A stretch of 33,457 nt of DNA from an uncultured Verrucomicrobiota bacterium (GTDB lineage: Bacteria; Verrucomicrobiota; Verrucomicrobiia; Limisphaerales; UBA9464): the NCBI GenBank assembly GCA_903910585.1, contig CAIWAH010000096.1, positions 1 through 33,457 of the forward strand. Reading direction: 5' to 3'. Shown piece by piece: positions 8,327-16,705 of this stretch (positions are counted from its first letter, which is position 1; every line of letters begins with the position of its first letter). The translations under genes were made by a program, and so were the position numbers. The notes under the pieces are model-generated. The model did no database searches, was not told where the DNA came from, and worked only from the letters and a program-made list of their open reading frames with translations.

Positions 8327-8410
8327 TTGACTCCTTCGCCCCCGGCTCAGTCGGGCTTCGCCCAACGCTGCACGTAGTCCATCTCGGTCGCCCCGCTTGG
8401 CTCCCTCGAT
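8327..8410 (-). repeat. Palindromic element in hsdR, copy A
   Basis: It separates DWQPHI from NKEKRR, blocks that are nearly contiguous in intact HsdR. It opens TTGACTC and contains GGGCTTCGCCC and a TTGGCTC block at 8397-8403. The same end blocks flank the element at 8447-8529. It shifts the reading frame. Confidence 0.7.
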
Positions 8411-8446
8411 TGCAACAAGGAGAAGCGCCGCGCCATGGCGAACAGG

Positions 8447-8529
8447 TTGACTCATCCGCCGCCCCACGGCGGATTCGCCCTGCGGGCTGCCTATCGGCAG
8501 TCTGTCTCGCCTCCCGCCAGTTGGCTCGG
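8447..8529 (-). repeat. Palindromic element in hsdR, copy B
   Basis: 83 bases inserted cleanly between MANR and LKDSKDPF of HsdR. It opens TTGACTC and ends TTGGCTCGG, like copy A, and includes the hairpin CCGCC/GGCGG. Its reverse complement shares ordered blocks (GCCAACTGG, AGCCCGCAGGG) with the hsdM element at 4654-4737. It shifts the reading frame. Confidence 0.72.
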
Positions 8530-8634
8530 CTCAAGGACAGCAAAGACCCGTTCCGCATCGTCATCGTGCGCGACATGTGGCTGACCGGCTTTGACGCGCC
8601 CTGTCTGCACACGATGTATGCCGACAAGCCAATG

Positions 8635-8720
8635 CAGAGCCGGGGCAAATGACGAATGTCGAATTCGGAATGTCGAACTGACTGAACTTCGCAATTCGCA
8701 CTTCTGCATTCGAACTTCAC
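8635..8720. repeat. AT-richer dispersed repeat (GAATTCGGAATGTCGAA type) inside hsdR
   Basis: A markedly less GC-rich stretch built from variants of CGAATT and GAATGTCGAA on one side and TTCGCAATTCGCA and TTCGAACTTC on the other, forming an imperfect palindrome. It resembles a repeat common in PVC and related genomes, whose translations contain runs such as [10 protein letters not shown] or EFDIRH. It carries a stop codon (about 8650) and replaces part of HsdR. Confidence 0.65.
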
Positions 8721-9133
8721 ACGGCCATCGCCATCATGCTGGAGAAGCACGGCATCGCCTGCGACCTGCTGCACGGCAGCGATTGGAAGAAGGCCGTGGG
8801 CGACAGGAAGAAGACACTCTTTGCCCTGCCTGCGTTGCAAGAGCACATCCTCGAACAGGAGGACGGCAAGACCCGCTGGAACCAGGTCATCACCGAGCTG
8901 TCCCGCGCCTTTGCCCTCTGCGCCGCGAGCGATGAGGCGACGGAGATTCGCGATGACGTGGCCCTTTTCCAAGCCATCCAGGCCGCGCTGAACAAGCAGA
9001 GCAGCGGCAACCGCAAGACGCCCGAGCAGATCGATGCCGCCGTGCGCCAGCTCGTGAGCAAGGCGATCACGACCGACGGGCAGGTCATCGATGTGTTCAC
9101 CGCCGCTGGACAGCTGAGCGCCAACAGCGCGGA

Positions 9134-9277
9134 ACATATCAGCCCAGGGCAACGCCCTGGGATTGCGTGATTGTTTCATCCAGCCCTGAAAGGGCGGCCC
9201 AACCAGTGTTTCGCCCCTTCAGGGCTCGGTCTGCTTCTTGATGATTGAACCCAGGGCGTTGCCCTGGGCTGGTATGT
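9134..9277. repeat. Large nested palindrome (translates as ISPGQRPG) inside hsdR
   Basis: Two 28-base arms, 9134-9161 and 9250-9277, are reverse complements with one mismatch. Each arm itself holds the hairpin CCCAGGGC/GCCCTGGG. An inner pair, AGCCCTGAAAGGGCG and CGCCCCTTCAGGGCT, is nested between them with one mismatch. A further hairpin GCCCC/GGGGC follows to about 9294. The type is widespread in Verrucomicrobia and Planctomycetes. It contains a stop and replaces part of HsdR. Confidence 0.88.
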
Positions 9278-9558
9278 CACGCCCCTTTGGGGCTGACCGC
9301 GCCATCAGCACGATGGAGGTGATCGAGGAACTCATCCGCCTCGCCAAGGAACTCGACGCCGCCACCAAGCGCGGCGAAGACCTCGGCCTGACCGACGACG
9401 AGATCGCCTTTTACGATGCGCTCGCCGCCAACGAATCCGCCGTGAAAGCCATAGGCGACGACAAGCTCAAGGTCATCGCCGCCGAACTCATCACCCAAGT
9501 GCGCAAGAGCGTGACCATTGATTGGACGCTCCGCGAAGGGGCGCGGGCGGAACGTCAT

Positions 9559-9603
9559 CTCGACACCTCACCCCGGCCCTCTCCCCGTTCGAGGCGGAGA
9601 GGG
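9559..9603. repeat. 45-bp REP-like palindrome, copy inside hsdR
   Basis: It matches the copy at 9750-9794 at 43 of 45 positions. The stem is CCCTCTCC (9577-9584) with GGAGAGGG (9596-9603). It falls between [10 protein letters not shown] and [10 protein letters not shown] of HsdR and shifts the frame. Confidence 0.88.
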
Positions 9604-9718
9604 TGGAGAAATGGTGAAGCGCATCCTGAACAAATACGGCTACCCGCCCGATCTGCAGGAGGACGCGGTGAAGACCTTGCTCAAACAGGCGGAGCTGCTG
9701 TGTGCGAATTGGGTGTAG

Positions 9719-9994
9719 GCGGTCGCGAGACCACGGAACGGGCGCACCGCTCGACACCTCACCCTGGCCCTCTCCCCGATCGAGGCGGAGAGGGAAGAGA
9801 AAGCAGGCGACCGAGGCAGGGGGCCGGTGGCGCGGTGGCGGCGGTGGTCACGGACTGGGCGAGGGGCGGATCGGCGGGTGTGCCCGGGTTGTGTTCCGGA
9901 TAGCCCGACGCGTCTCTGCGGCATTGCGGCCGGTGGCGGGCTTTCGGCATGTTCACCGCCGGTTTCCGCAACGAGCGCCTTACATTTCACGACC
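9719..9994. other. Intergenic region between the hsdR remnant and the TIM-barrel gene
   Basis: It holds the second 45-bp REP-like palindrome (9750-9794) and then about 200 bases in which I see no coding or structural signal. The promoter of the TIM-barrel gene presumably lies here, but no convincing -35/-10 pair is visible. Confidence 0.4.
9750..9794. repeat. 45-bp REP-like palindrome, intergenic copy
   Basis: Same orientation as the copy at 9559-9603 and differing from it at two positions by eye. The stem is CCCTCTCC (9768-9775) and GGAGAGGG (9787-9794), with most of the sequence between them also conserved. Confidence 0.88.
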
Positions 9995-10882
9995 ATGCCC
10001 AATCCCTGGACCGGCAAAGGCAATCCCTACACCCGCAAAGAAGTCCGTGAGCGCCTCATGGACACCCTCAAGAAGGGCGACGCCATCATCGCGGGCGGCG
10101 CGGGCACCGGGATCAGCGCAAAGTTCATCGAGAAGGGCGGCGCCGACCTGATCATCATCTACAATTCCGGCCGCTTCCGCATGATGGGCCATGGCTCGAC
10201 CTGCGGCATGATGGCCTACGGCGACGCCAACGCGATCGCCATGGAGATCGGCGAATACGAGGTGCTGCCCGTGGTGGACGAGATCCCCGTGATCTGCGGC
10301 GTCCATGCCACCGACCCGCGCCGCCGGATGTGGCACTGGCTGGGCAAAGTGAAGGAGATGGGCTTCTCCGGGGTGAACAACTTCCCCACGCACACGATCG
10401 TGGACGGGCACTTCCGCCAGGTGCTGGAGGAGACCGGCATGAGCGTGAAGAAGGAGTTCGAGATGGTTGCACTGGCCCGCCGCATGGACCTCTTCAGCAT
10501 CGTCTATGTCGGCTCGCCCGAGGAGGCCGTGGAGATGGCCAAGGCCGGCGCGGACGCGATCATCGCCCATGTGGGGACGACGGTCGGCGGGAGCATCGGC
10601 GTGAAGAAGGCCGTGGTGAGCTGGGACCACACGATCCAGCGGACCCAGGAGATCATCGATGCGGCCTACCGCGTGCGGAAGGACATCTTCTTCCTCTGCC
10701 ACGGCGGACCGATCAACACGCCGGCCGACGCGGACCGCGTGATGAAGAACACCGACGCGGTGGGCTTCGTCGGCGCGACGAGTCTCGAGCGCATGGGCGT
10801 CGAGGCGTCGCTGACGGGCCTGACCCAGGAGTTCAAGCGCCTGAAGGCTCCCGCGGCGAAGAAGTTCGGGAAGAAGAACTAG
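9995..10882 (+). CDS. Phosphoenolpyruvate hydrolase family / TIM-barrel signal transduction protein
   Basis: 295 residues from an ATG at 9995; earlier in-frame codons lie in repeat-bearing intergenic DNA. The protein is a single TIM barrel of the PF09370 type: RKEVRERLMDTLKKGDAIIAGGAGTGISAKFIEKGGADLIIIYNSG is the characteristic N-terminus in the family, shown here in part, followed by LPVVDEIPVICGVHATDP, GVNNFPTHTIVDG, GADAIIAHVG-TTVGG and FFLCHGGPIN, with GFVGATSLERMGVE at the end. It is presumably cytoplasmic. The family has been named for PEP hydrolase-like or signalling barrels, and is often paired with Tm-1/UPF0261 proteins, none of which is seen here. A cupin gene follows about 300 bases later on the same strand. 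Family membership is firm; the reaction is uncertain. Confidence 0.88.
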   Translation: MPNPWTGKGNPYTRKEVRERLMDTLKKGDAIIAGGAGTGISAKFIEKGGADLIIIYNSGRFRMMGHGSTCGMMAYGDANAIAMEIGEYEVLPVVDEIPVICGVHATDPRRRMWHWLGKVKEMGFSGVNNFPTHTIVDGHFRQVLEETGMSVKKEFEMVALARRMDLFSIVYVGSPEEAVEMAKAGADAIIAHVGTTVGGSIGVKKAVVSWDHTIQRTQEIIDAAYRVRKDIFFLCHGGPINTPADADRVMKNTDAVGFVGATSLERMGVEASLTGLTQEFKRLKAPAAKKFGKKN

Positions 10883-10900
10883 CATTGGCACGGTCCGGCC

Positions 10901-11086
10901 ATGGACCTCCTGTTCGTCATCCTGGTCGCCCCGCTGTTCTGTTTCTGGTGGCATTTGCTGCTGGGGTTGGTCCTTACCCGGGCTGCCATGGCGGCGATCC
11001 GGCGAAGCGGAACGAAGGCGGAGACTGGGGACCGACTGGAATGGACTGTGGCCGTGTCCGGCCCCATTGCGCTTTTTGGCTGCTGA
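10901..11086 (+). CDS. Possible small membrane protein
   Basis: A 61-residue open frame from an ATG at 10901, 18 bases after the TIM-barrel gene stop. Residues 2-25 are strongly hydrophobic (LLFVILVAPLFCFWW), followed by a basic, polar region and a second weaker hydrophobic end (VSGPIALFGC). The hydrophobic start right after an ATG favours a real gene, but no ribosome-binding site is evident. It could equally be chance in GC-rich DNA. The rest of the gap to the next gene (11087-11189) shows nothing. Confidence 0.35.
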   Translation: MDLLFVILVAPLFCFWWHLLLGLVLTRAAMAAIRRSGTKAETGDRLEWTVAVSGPIALFGC

Positions 11087-11189
11087 CCGAAGATGGATCC
11101 ATTGGCCCCCATGTCGGGGTGCCTTCCTTCGGCGCCGCCCTGGATCTTTTTCTGCTGAATCTGTTGCTCGACCGCTTGCTCAAAAAGTT

Positions 11190-11591
11190 ATGCCGCAAAA
11201 CCGTTTCATCACCACCGCCGAGGCCCTGAAGGAAGACTACAAGGGCCGCACCAACTACTGGCTCAGCCGGCCCGAGATCTGCGAGGCGAAGGACCTCCAG
11301 CTGTGCCGGGCGGTGTTGCCGGCCGGCGAGGGGCACAATTTCCACACGCATCCCGAGCTGGAGGAGATCATCTACGTGCTCGAAGGCGAGGTGGAGCAAT
11401 GGGTCGAACGGGAAAAACGCATCCTGAAACCAGGCGAGGTGGCGCACATCCCCAAGGGAATCGTCCACGCCACCTTCAACCCGAGCGGGCAGGATGCCGT
11501 GATCCTCGCGATCCTCTCGCCGGCCGCCGCCCAAGGCCCGTTCCTCGTGGATGTCAGCGGAGAGGAGCCCTGGAAATCGCTGCGGAAGTGA
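11190..11591 (+). CDS. Cupin-domain protein
   Basis: 133 residues from an ATG at 11190. It shows both cupin motifs: the first with metal-ligand His residues and Glu (HTHPELEEIIYVLEGE, about residues 51-66), the second as GEVAHIPKGIVHATFN (about residues 80-95). Single-domain cupins of this size bind a metal in a small beta-barrel and act as isomerases, dioxygenases or sugar-binding proteins; the substrate is not predictable. It lies downstream of the TIM-barrel gene and converges with a second cupin gene on the opposite strand. The longer open frame upstream lacks cupin-like sequence. Confidence 0.88.
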   Translation: MPQNRFITTAEALKEDYKGRTNYWLSRPEICEAKDLQLCRAVLPAGEGHNFHTHPELEEIIYVLEGEVEQWVEREKRILKPGEVAHIPKGIVHATFNPSGQDAVILAILSPAAAQGPFLVDVSGEEPWKSLRK

Positions 11592-11606
11592 CCGCCGGCC
11601 GCCCGA

Positions 11607-11969
11607 CTATTCGGTGATGATGGTGTCCGCGTGCTCGTAGGGCGGGGCGCAGCAGCAGAGCAGGCGCAGGATTTCGGTGCCGGTGTTCCACAGCTTGTGG
11701 CGCTGTCCAGGCGGAATGGCGATCGCGTCGCCTGCCTCCACGTCCCGCACTTCGGTTCCGATCCGCATCCGACCCCGGCCGTGGGTCAGGAAGTAGATCT
11801 CCTCGGTCTTGGCGTGGTAGTGCTCGTCGGTGGACTGCCCCGGCAGCAGGCGCGCCTCGGCGAGCGACTGGTGGCGGATGACGGAATTGCGGTGGGAAAG
11901 CAGTTCGCGGATTTCCGAGCCGTCCTTGGTCGCGAAGGCCGGTTGCTGGTCGAGCTTGAAGACGTCCAT
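11607..11969 (-). CDS. Cupin-domain protein (mannose-6-phosphate isomerase-like)
   Basis: 120 residues from an ATG at 11969. Motif 1 is DEHYHAKTEEIYFLTHGRG and motif 2 is GDAIAIPPGQRHKLWN, with all the usual metal ligands (two His and Glu, then His). The opening IRELLSHRNSVIRHQSLAEARLLPG is typical of small cupins annotated as mannose-6-phosphate isomerase-like. It ends 15 bases from the stop of the preceding cupin and converges with it. A short CCAPP run near the C-terminus is slightly unusual. The family is firm and the substrate unknown. Confidence 0.9.
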   Translation of the reverse strand: MDVFKLDQQPAFATKDGSEIRELLSHRNSVIRHQSLAEARLLPGQSTDEHYHAKTEEIYFLTHGRGRMRIGTEVRDVEAGDAIAIPPGQRHKLWNTGTEILRLLCCCAPPYEHADTIITE

Positions 11970-12364
11970 GCCGCGAGCGTGCGAGGCCTTCGCCCGGTGG
12001 CAAGCCGGACGTGGCGTCTGGTCAGTTGCGGTGGCGCTGGCCTCCGGCCGGCCGTATCGCCAGCGTCCCGCTTGCCCGGGGCGCTTGCGACCGGCCCCGG
12101 GGTGGGTAAGGAAACCCGGCGCATCTGGACACTGCCCTCGGCAGTAGGACGGGCCGCCGGCCGGTCGGGTAGTTCAGGCTGCCAGCCTGAACCGGGCTGG
12201 GGCCAAGCTGGCAGCTTGGCCCACGTGCCGGGCTGGCAGCCCGGCCTACTACCGTGCCACAGGGCCCTTGGGTGGCTTCGGGGAGGGTGTTCAGACGCGC
12301 CCAGGAAAACCGTCCGGCGCGTTGCCGGCTTGGCGCGGGCCGGGCGAACGGCCACGCTGCCGGT
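11970..12364. other. Intergenic region dominated by palindromic repeats
   Basis: The gap between the divergent cupin and trpF genes. It contains the triple-hairpin element at 12169-12252 and a weaker dyad at about 12032-12055 (GCTGG and CCAGC flanking GGCCGGCCG). No gene is supported here. Confidence 0.5.
12169..12252. repeat. Triple-hairpin REP element bounded by GTAG and CTAC
   Basis: Three consecutive perfect or near-perfect hairpins: CAGGCTG/CAGCCTG, GGCCAAGCTG/CAGCTTGGCC and GCCGGGCTG/CAGCCCGGC, each around a CTGGCAG or CTGCCAG core. The block is enclosed by GTAG and CTAC. It is almost certainly a mobile or RNA-structured repeat, not coding. Confidence 0.85.
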
Positions 12365-13003
12365 GTGTTCACGCGGATCAAGATTTGCGGGTTGACCCGG
12401 GTTGGCGACGCCTTGGCAGCTGTCGAGGCCGGTGCGGACGCCTTGGGCTTCGTGTTTGTGCCCGGCACGCCGCGGTTCGTCACCCCGGCCCAGGCAGCTG
12501 CCATCGTGCGGGAACTGCCGCCATTCGTGGCCAGGGTGGGGCTGTTCGTGAATGCCGAGGCCGGTGTGGTCCACGACACCGTCGCCGCCGCGGGCCTCGA
12601 CACCGTCCAGCTGCATGGCGAGGAAACGCCGGAATTCGCCGCCGCCCTCCGCGGGCCGCTGAAGGTCCTCAAGGCCTTCCGTATCCGGGACGCCGGCAGC
12701 GTCGCGCAGGTGCCGCCGTATCGGGATGCCGTGGATGCGTTCCTGCTCGATGCCTTCGTCGCCGGTGCCCACGGCGGCACCGGGGCGAAGTTCGACTGGT
12801 CCCTCGCACTGCCGGCCAAGGAACTCGGCCGGCCGGTAATCCTCGCGGGCGGCCTCACCCCGGAGAATGCCGCGGAAGCGGTGCGGCAAGTCCGGCCCTT
12901 CGCCCTCGACGTGTCCAGCGGCGTGGAAAGCGCCCCGGGCCACAAGGACGCCGAGAAGGTCCGGCGGTTCATCGCGAATGCCCGGTCAGTGGGGCGCGAT
13001 TGA
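12365..13003 (+). CDS. trpF: Phosphoribosylanthranilate isomerase
   Basis: 212 residues from a GTG at 12365, chosen because the family starts just before KICGLT. The catalytic Cys is in KICGLT (residue 8) and the catalytic Asp is in FLLDAF. Other TrpF blocks are GADALGFVF, VGLFVN, VQLHGEE, AHGGTGAKFDW, ILAGGLTPENAAEA and FALDVSSGVE. It catalyses the Amadori rearrangement of phosphoribosyl-anthranilate in tryptophan synthesis, in the cytoplasm. Length and motifs are complete. No other trp gene is visible nearby, so the pathway genes are scattered or lie outside the window. An in-frame ATG at 12254 would add 37 residues without family support. Confidence 0.95.
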   Translation: MFTRIKICGLTRVGDALAAVEAGADALGFVFVPGTPRFVTPAQAAAIVRELPPFVARVGLFVNAEAGVVHDTVAAAGLDTVQLHGEETPEFAAALRGPLKVLKAFRIRDAGSVAQVPPYRDAVDAFLLDAFVAGAHGGTGAKFDWSLALPAKELGRPVILAGGLTPENAAEAVRQVRPFALDVSSGVESAPGHKDAEKVRRFIANARSVGRD

Positions 13004-13121
13004 GTCCAAGTTTCCCGTAACCGACTTCGGGCTGACCAGTCTCCGGAGACGTGAGTTCGGCGTGGTTTGGGATGGGCATAGGGTCCTGCGCCTGACAGCT
13101 TGGGCTCACACCCTTTTCCAC

Positions 13122-14684
13122 ATGGCAAGTTCAGGCAATTCGGGCTGGCTCAAATGGCTGGTCATCGTCGCAGTGCTCGGCGGGGGCGCGTTCGGGTTCG
13201 TGAAATGGCGGGGCAAGTCCGCGGCTGCCGCCGGCCCGGCCGACCTGCGCACCAACGTCGTCGCGCGGGGCGACATCACCCAGTCGGTCACGGCCAACGG
13301 CGGCATCACGCCGGTGCGGGTGGTGACGGTCGGCTCGCAGATTTCGGGCATCATCACGGAGCTGAAGGTGGACTTTAACTCCCGCGTGAAGGAAGGCGAC
13401 GTGCTGGTGAAGATCGACCCGGCCACCTACGAACGGGCGATGGCCCGGGCAGAGGCGGAGCTCGCAAACTCCCAGGCGGGTCTCGAACTGGCCAAGTTCA
13501 ACGCCCAGCGCTCCAAGGAGCTGTTCGCGGCCAAGCTCGTGTCCGAGACCGAGAACCAGCAGGCGCAGGTCGCCTTGCTGCAGGCCGAGGCGAACGTGAA
13601 GACCCGCGTGGCGGCCGTCGAAAGCGCCAAGGTGGATCTGGACCGCACGACAATCCTCGCGCCGATCAGCGGCATGGTGATCTCCCGCAAGGTGGAGGCC
13701 GGCCAGACGGTGGCGGCGAGCTTCAACGCCCCCGAACTTTTCCAGATCGCCAATGACCTCACCAAGATGCAGATCGAGGCTGCGGTGTCCGAAGCCGACG
13801 TCGGCGGGGTGATTGAGGGGCAGAACGTGGACTTCACGGTGGACGCGTTCCAGAACCGCAAGTTCAAGGGCAAGGTCCGGCAGGTGCGGTTCGCACCGGT
13901 CACCAACCAGAATGTCGTGACCTACACGACGGTCGTGGACGTGGACAATGCCGACCTGAAACTCCGTCCCGGCATGACCGCCAACGCCTCGATCATCACG
14001 GCCCAACGGACCAATGTGATGAAGATTCCCGTTGCGGCGCTGCGGTTCCGTCCGCCGGAGGGCATCACCATTTCTGGCACCAACGATGCCGTCGCCAAGG
14101 CGGCGGGCACGAAGGCTCCGGCCACGCCGGCCGGGGCGACCAGCAAGGCGGAGATCGCGACCAGCGGACCGTTCGCCGGCCTGCCGGTGCCACCGTGGCA
14201 GGCGGGCGGGGAACGCCGCCGGCCCTCGGAACAGGAACGGGCCGATTACGAGGCATCGCTCACGCCGGACCAGAAGGCGAAGTATGATCAGGTGATGGCC
14301 GAGATGCGGGCCCGGTTTGCGCAGCGCTCCCAGGGTGGAGGGGGTGGCGGTGGTGGCGGCGAAGGCGGTGGCATGGGCGGTGGCATGGGCGGTGGCATGG
14401 GAGGCATGGGCGGCGGAATGGGTGGCGGCCGGCAACGGCAGGAACCCGAAGGCCCGGCCATCCGCACAGTCTATGTGCTCGACCGGGAGAAAACCCAGCC
14501 CGGCAAGCCGGTGCTTATGGCGGTTTCCATCAAGACCGGCATCAGCGACGGCACCAACACGGAGGTGGCGGAAGGCCTGAAGGAGGGCGACGTGGTGGTG
14601 ACCGGCACGGTGACCACGGCCACGACAGCCTCGGCCCCGGCGGGAAATCCCTTCGGCGGTCCGTTCGGCGGGCCCCGGCGCTGA
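13122..14684 (+). CDS. Periplasmic adaptor (membrane fusion) protein, MacA/HlyD type
   Basis: 520 residues from an ATG at 13122. Residues 9-27 form one membrane anchor (WLKWLVIVAVLGGGAFGF). A split lipoyl/barrel-sandwich domain follows, with VGSQISGIITELKVDFNSRVKEGD, a long helical hairpin (AMARAEAELANSQAGLELAKF to VAAVESAKVDLDRT) and APISGMVISRKVEAGQTV. Beta-barrel and membrane-proximal parts come after it. A non-standard insertion of about 90 residues (about 350-440) contains a Pro/Arg segment, a helical segment DQKAKYDQVMAEM and a Gly/Met-rich run (about 405-437). It bridges an inner-membrane ABC pump to an outer-membrane channel. The ATPase and permease follow directly; no TolC-like gene is in the window. 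The insert probably forms a flexible loop. Confidence 0.93.
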   Translation: MASSGNSGWLKWLVIVAVLGGGAFGFVKWRGKSAAAAGPADLRTNVVARGDITQSVTANGGITPVRVVTVGSQISGIITELKVDFNSRVKEGDVLVKIDPATYERAMARAEAELANSQAGLELAKFNAQRSKELFAAKLVSETENQQAQVALLQAEANVKTRVAAVESAKVDLDRTTILAPISGMVISRKVEAGQTVAASFNAPELFQIANDLTKMQIEAAVSEADVGGVIEGQNVDFTVDAFQNRKFKGKVRQVRFAPVTNQNVVTYTTVVDVDNADLKLRPGMTANASIITAQRTNVMKIPVAALRFRPPEGITISGTNDAVAKAAGTKAPATPAGATSKAEIATSGPFAGLPVPPWQAGGERRRPSEQERADYEASLTPDQKAKYDQVMAEMRARFAQRSQGGGGGGGGGEGGGMGGGMGGGMGGMGGGMGGGRQRQEPEGPAIRTVYVLDREKTQPGKPVLMAVSIKTGISDGTNTEVAEGLKEGDVVVTGTVTTATTASAPAGNPFGGPFGGPRR

Positions 14685-14725
14685 GCGGTGGCTCCCAATC
14701 CCAGAATCGTTCAGCCCCCATTCGC

Positions 14726-15487
14726 GTGAGCGTGCCCGTCATCCAGCTTGAGGACTTCCGCAAGACCTACACCAGCGGCGAGGTGCAGGTCCACGCCGTG
14801 CGCGGGGTCAACCTGACCATCCAGCCCGGCGAGTTCGTGGCCATCATGGGCGCTTCCGGTTCCGGCAAGAGCACGATGATGAACACGCTCGGCTGCCTTG
14901 ACCGGCCGACCAGCGGGTGGTTCCTGCTCGACGGCGTCAACGTCGGCGAGCTGAACCGCGACGAACTGGCCGACCTCCGCAACCGCAAGATCGGGTTCGT
15001 CTTCCAGGGCTTCAACCTGCTGTCGCGCACCACCGCGGTGGAGAACGTCGAGCTGCCGATGCTTTACACCCGTCCGGCGCCGCCGGCGAAGGAGCAGCGC
15101 GCACGGGCCATGAAGGCCCTCGAAATGGTGGGCTTGGGCGCGCGCTTCGACCACACCCCCAGCCAGCTCTCCGGCGGCCAGCAGCAGCGTGTGGCCATCG
15201 CCCGCGGGCTGGTCAACGAACCCAAGCTACTCCTCGCCGATGAGCCGACCGGCAATCTCGATTCCCGCACGAGCATCGAGATCATGGGCATTTTCCAGCA
15301 GCTCAACGACCAGGGCATGACCGTCGTGATGGTGACTCATGAGCTCGACATTGCCCGCTACTGCCGCCGCGTCGTGGTCATGCGGGATGGTCTGGTCCGG
15401 AGCGACGAGCACGTGCAGGACCGCTCCCTCGCCACGGAAGAGCTGGCGAAACTCGACGCCGAACAGAAAGCCGTCCAACTGCACTGA
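14726..15487 (+). CDS. MacB/LolD-type ABC transporter ATP-binding protein
   Basis: 253 residues from a GTG at 14726 (another GTG at 14732 is possible). Walker A is GASGSGKST (residues 42-50), the Q-loop lies in [10 protein letters not shown], the signature is LSGGQQQR, Walker B with the D-loop is [12 protein letters not shown], and the switch His is in MVTHELDIA. It is the cytoplasmic ATPase subunit of a MacB-type mechanotransmitting exporter. It lies 41 bases after the adaptor gene and three bases before the permease gene, so the three form one operon. Unlike MacB of E. coli, the ATPase and permease are separate genes, as is usual outside Enterobacteria. Confidence 0.95.
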   Translation: MSVPVIQLEDFRKTYTSGEVQVHAVRGVNLTIQPGEFVAIMGASGSGKSTMMNTLGCLDRPTSGWFLLDGVNVGELNRDELADLRNRKIGFVFQGFNLLSRTTAVENVELPMLYTRPAPPAKEQRARAMKALEMVGLGARFDHTPSQLSGGQQQRVAIARGLVNEPKLLLADEPTGNLDSRTSIEIMGIFQQLNDQGMTVVMVTHELDIARYCRRVVVMRDGLVRSDEHVQDRSLATEELAKLDAEQKAVQLH

Positions 15488-15490
15488 ACC

Positions 15491-16695
<1,205 letters not shown>

Positions 16696-16705
<10 letters not shown>

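Larger units (their letters stand above)
8310..9718 (+). pseudogene. hsdR: hsdR remnant: type I restriction endonuclease subunit, C-terminal part in six fragments
   Basis: Conserved HsdR blocks appear in the correct order but in changing frames: DWQPHI (8310-8327), [11 protein letters not shown] (8414-8446), LKDSKDPF to YADKPM (8530-8634, with [15 protein letters not shown]), MLEKHGIACD to DVFTAAG (8721-9111), RAISTMEVIEEL to [10 protein letters not shown] (9298-9558), and [10 protein letters not shown] to LLCANWV with stop (9611-9718). Each junction carries a palindromic element. Two junctions also lack host sequence: roughly 55 residues at 8635-8720 (including the helicase motif with QAIARVNRVF) and about 65 residues at 9112-9297. 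The nuclease domain and most of the motor are absent. HsdR normally translocates DNA and cuts it in complex with HsdM and HsdS; this copy cannot be functional. Fragment identity rests on recall of the family, and the long fragments are unmistakable. Confidence 0.88.

Noticed and set aside
9134..9296. CRISPR array.
   Set aside because: The repeats are inverted arms of a palindrome, not evenly spaced direct repeats with unique spacers, and no cas genes are present.
14336..14432. Gly-rich run as a sequencing or assembly error.
   Set aside because: The frame stays open through it into the conserved C-terminal part of the adaptor, and similar runs occur in other exported proteins in this window.
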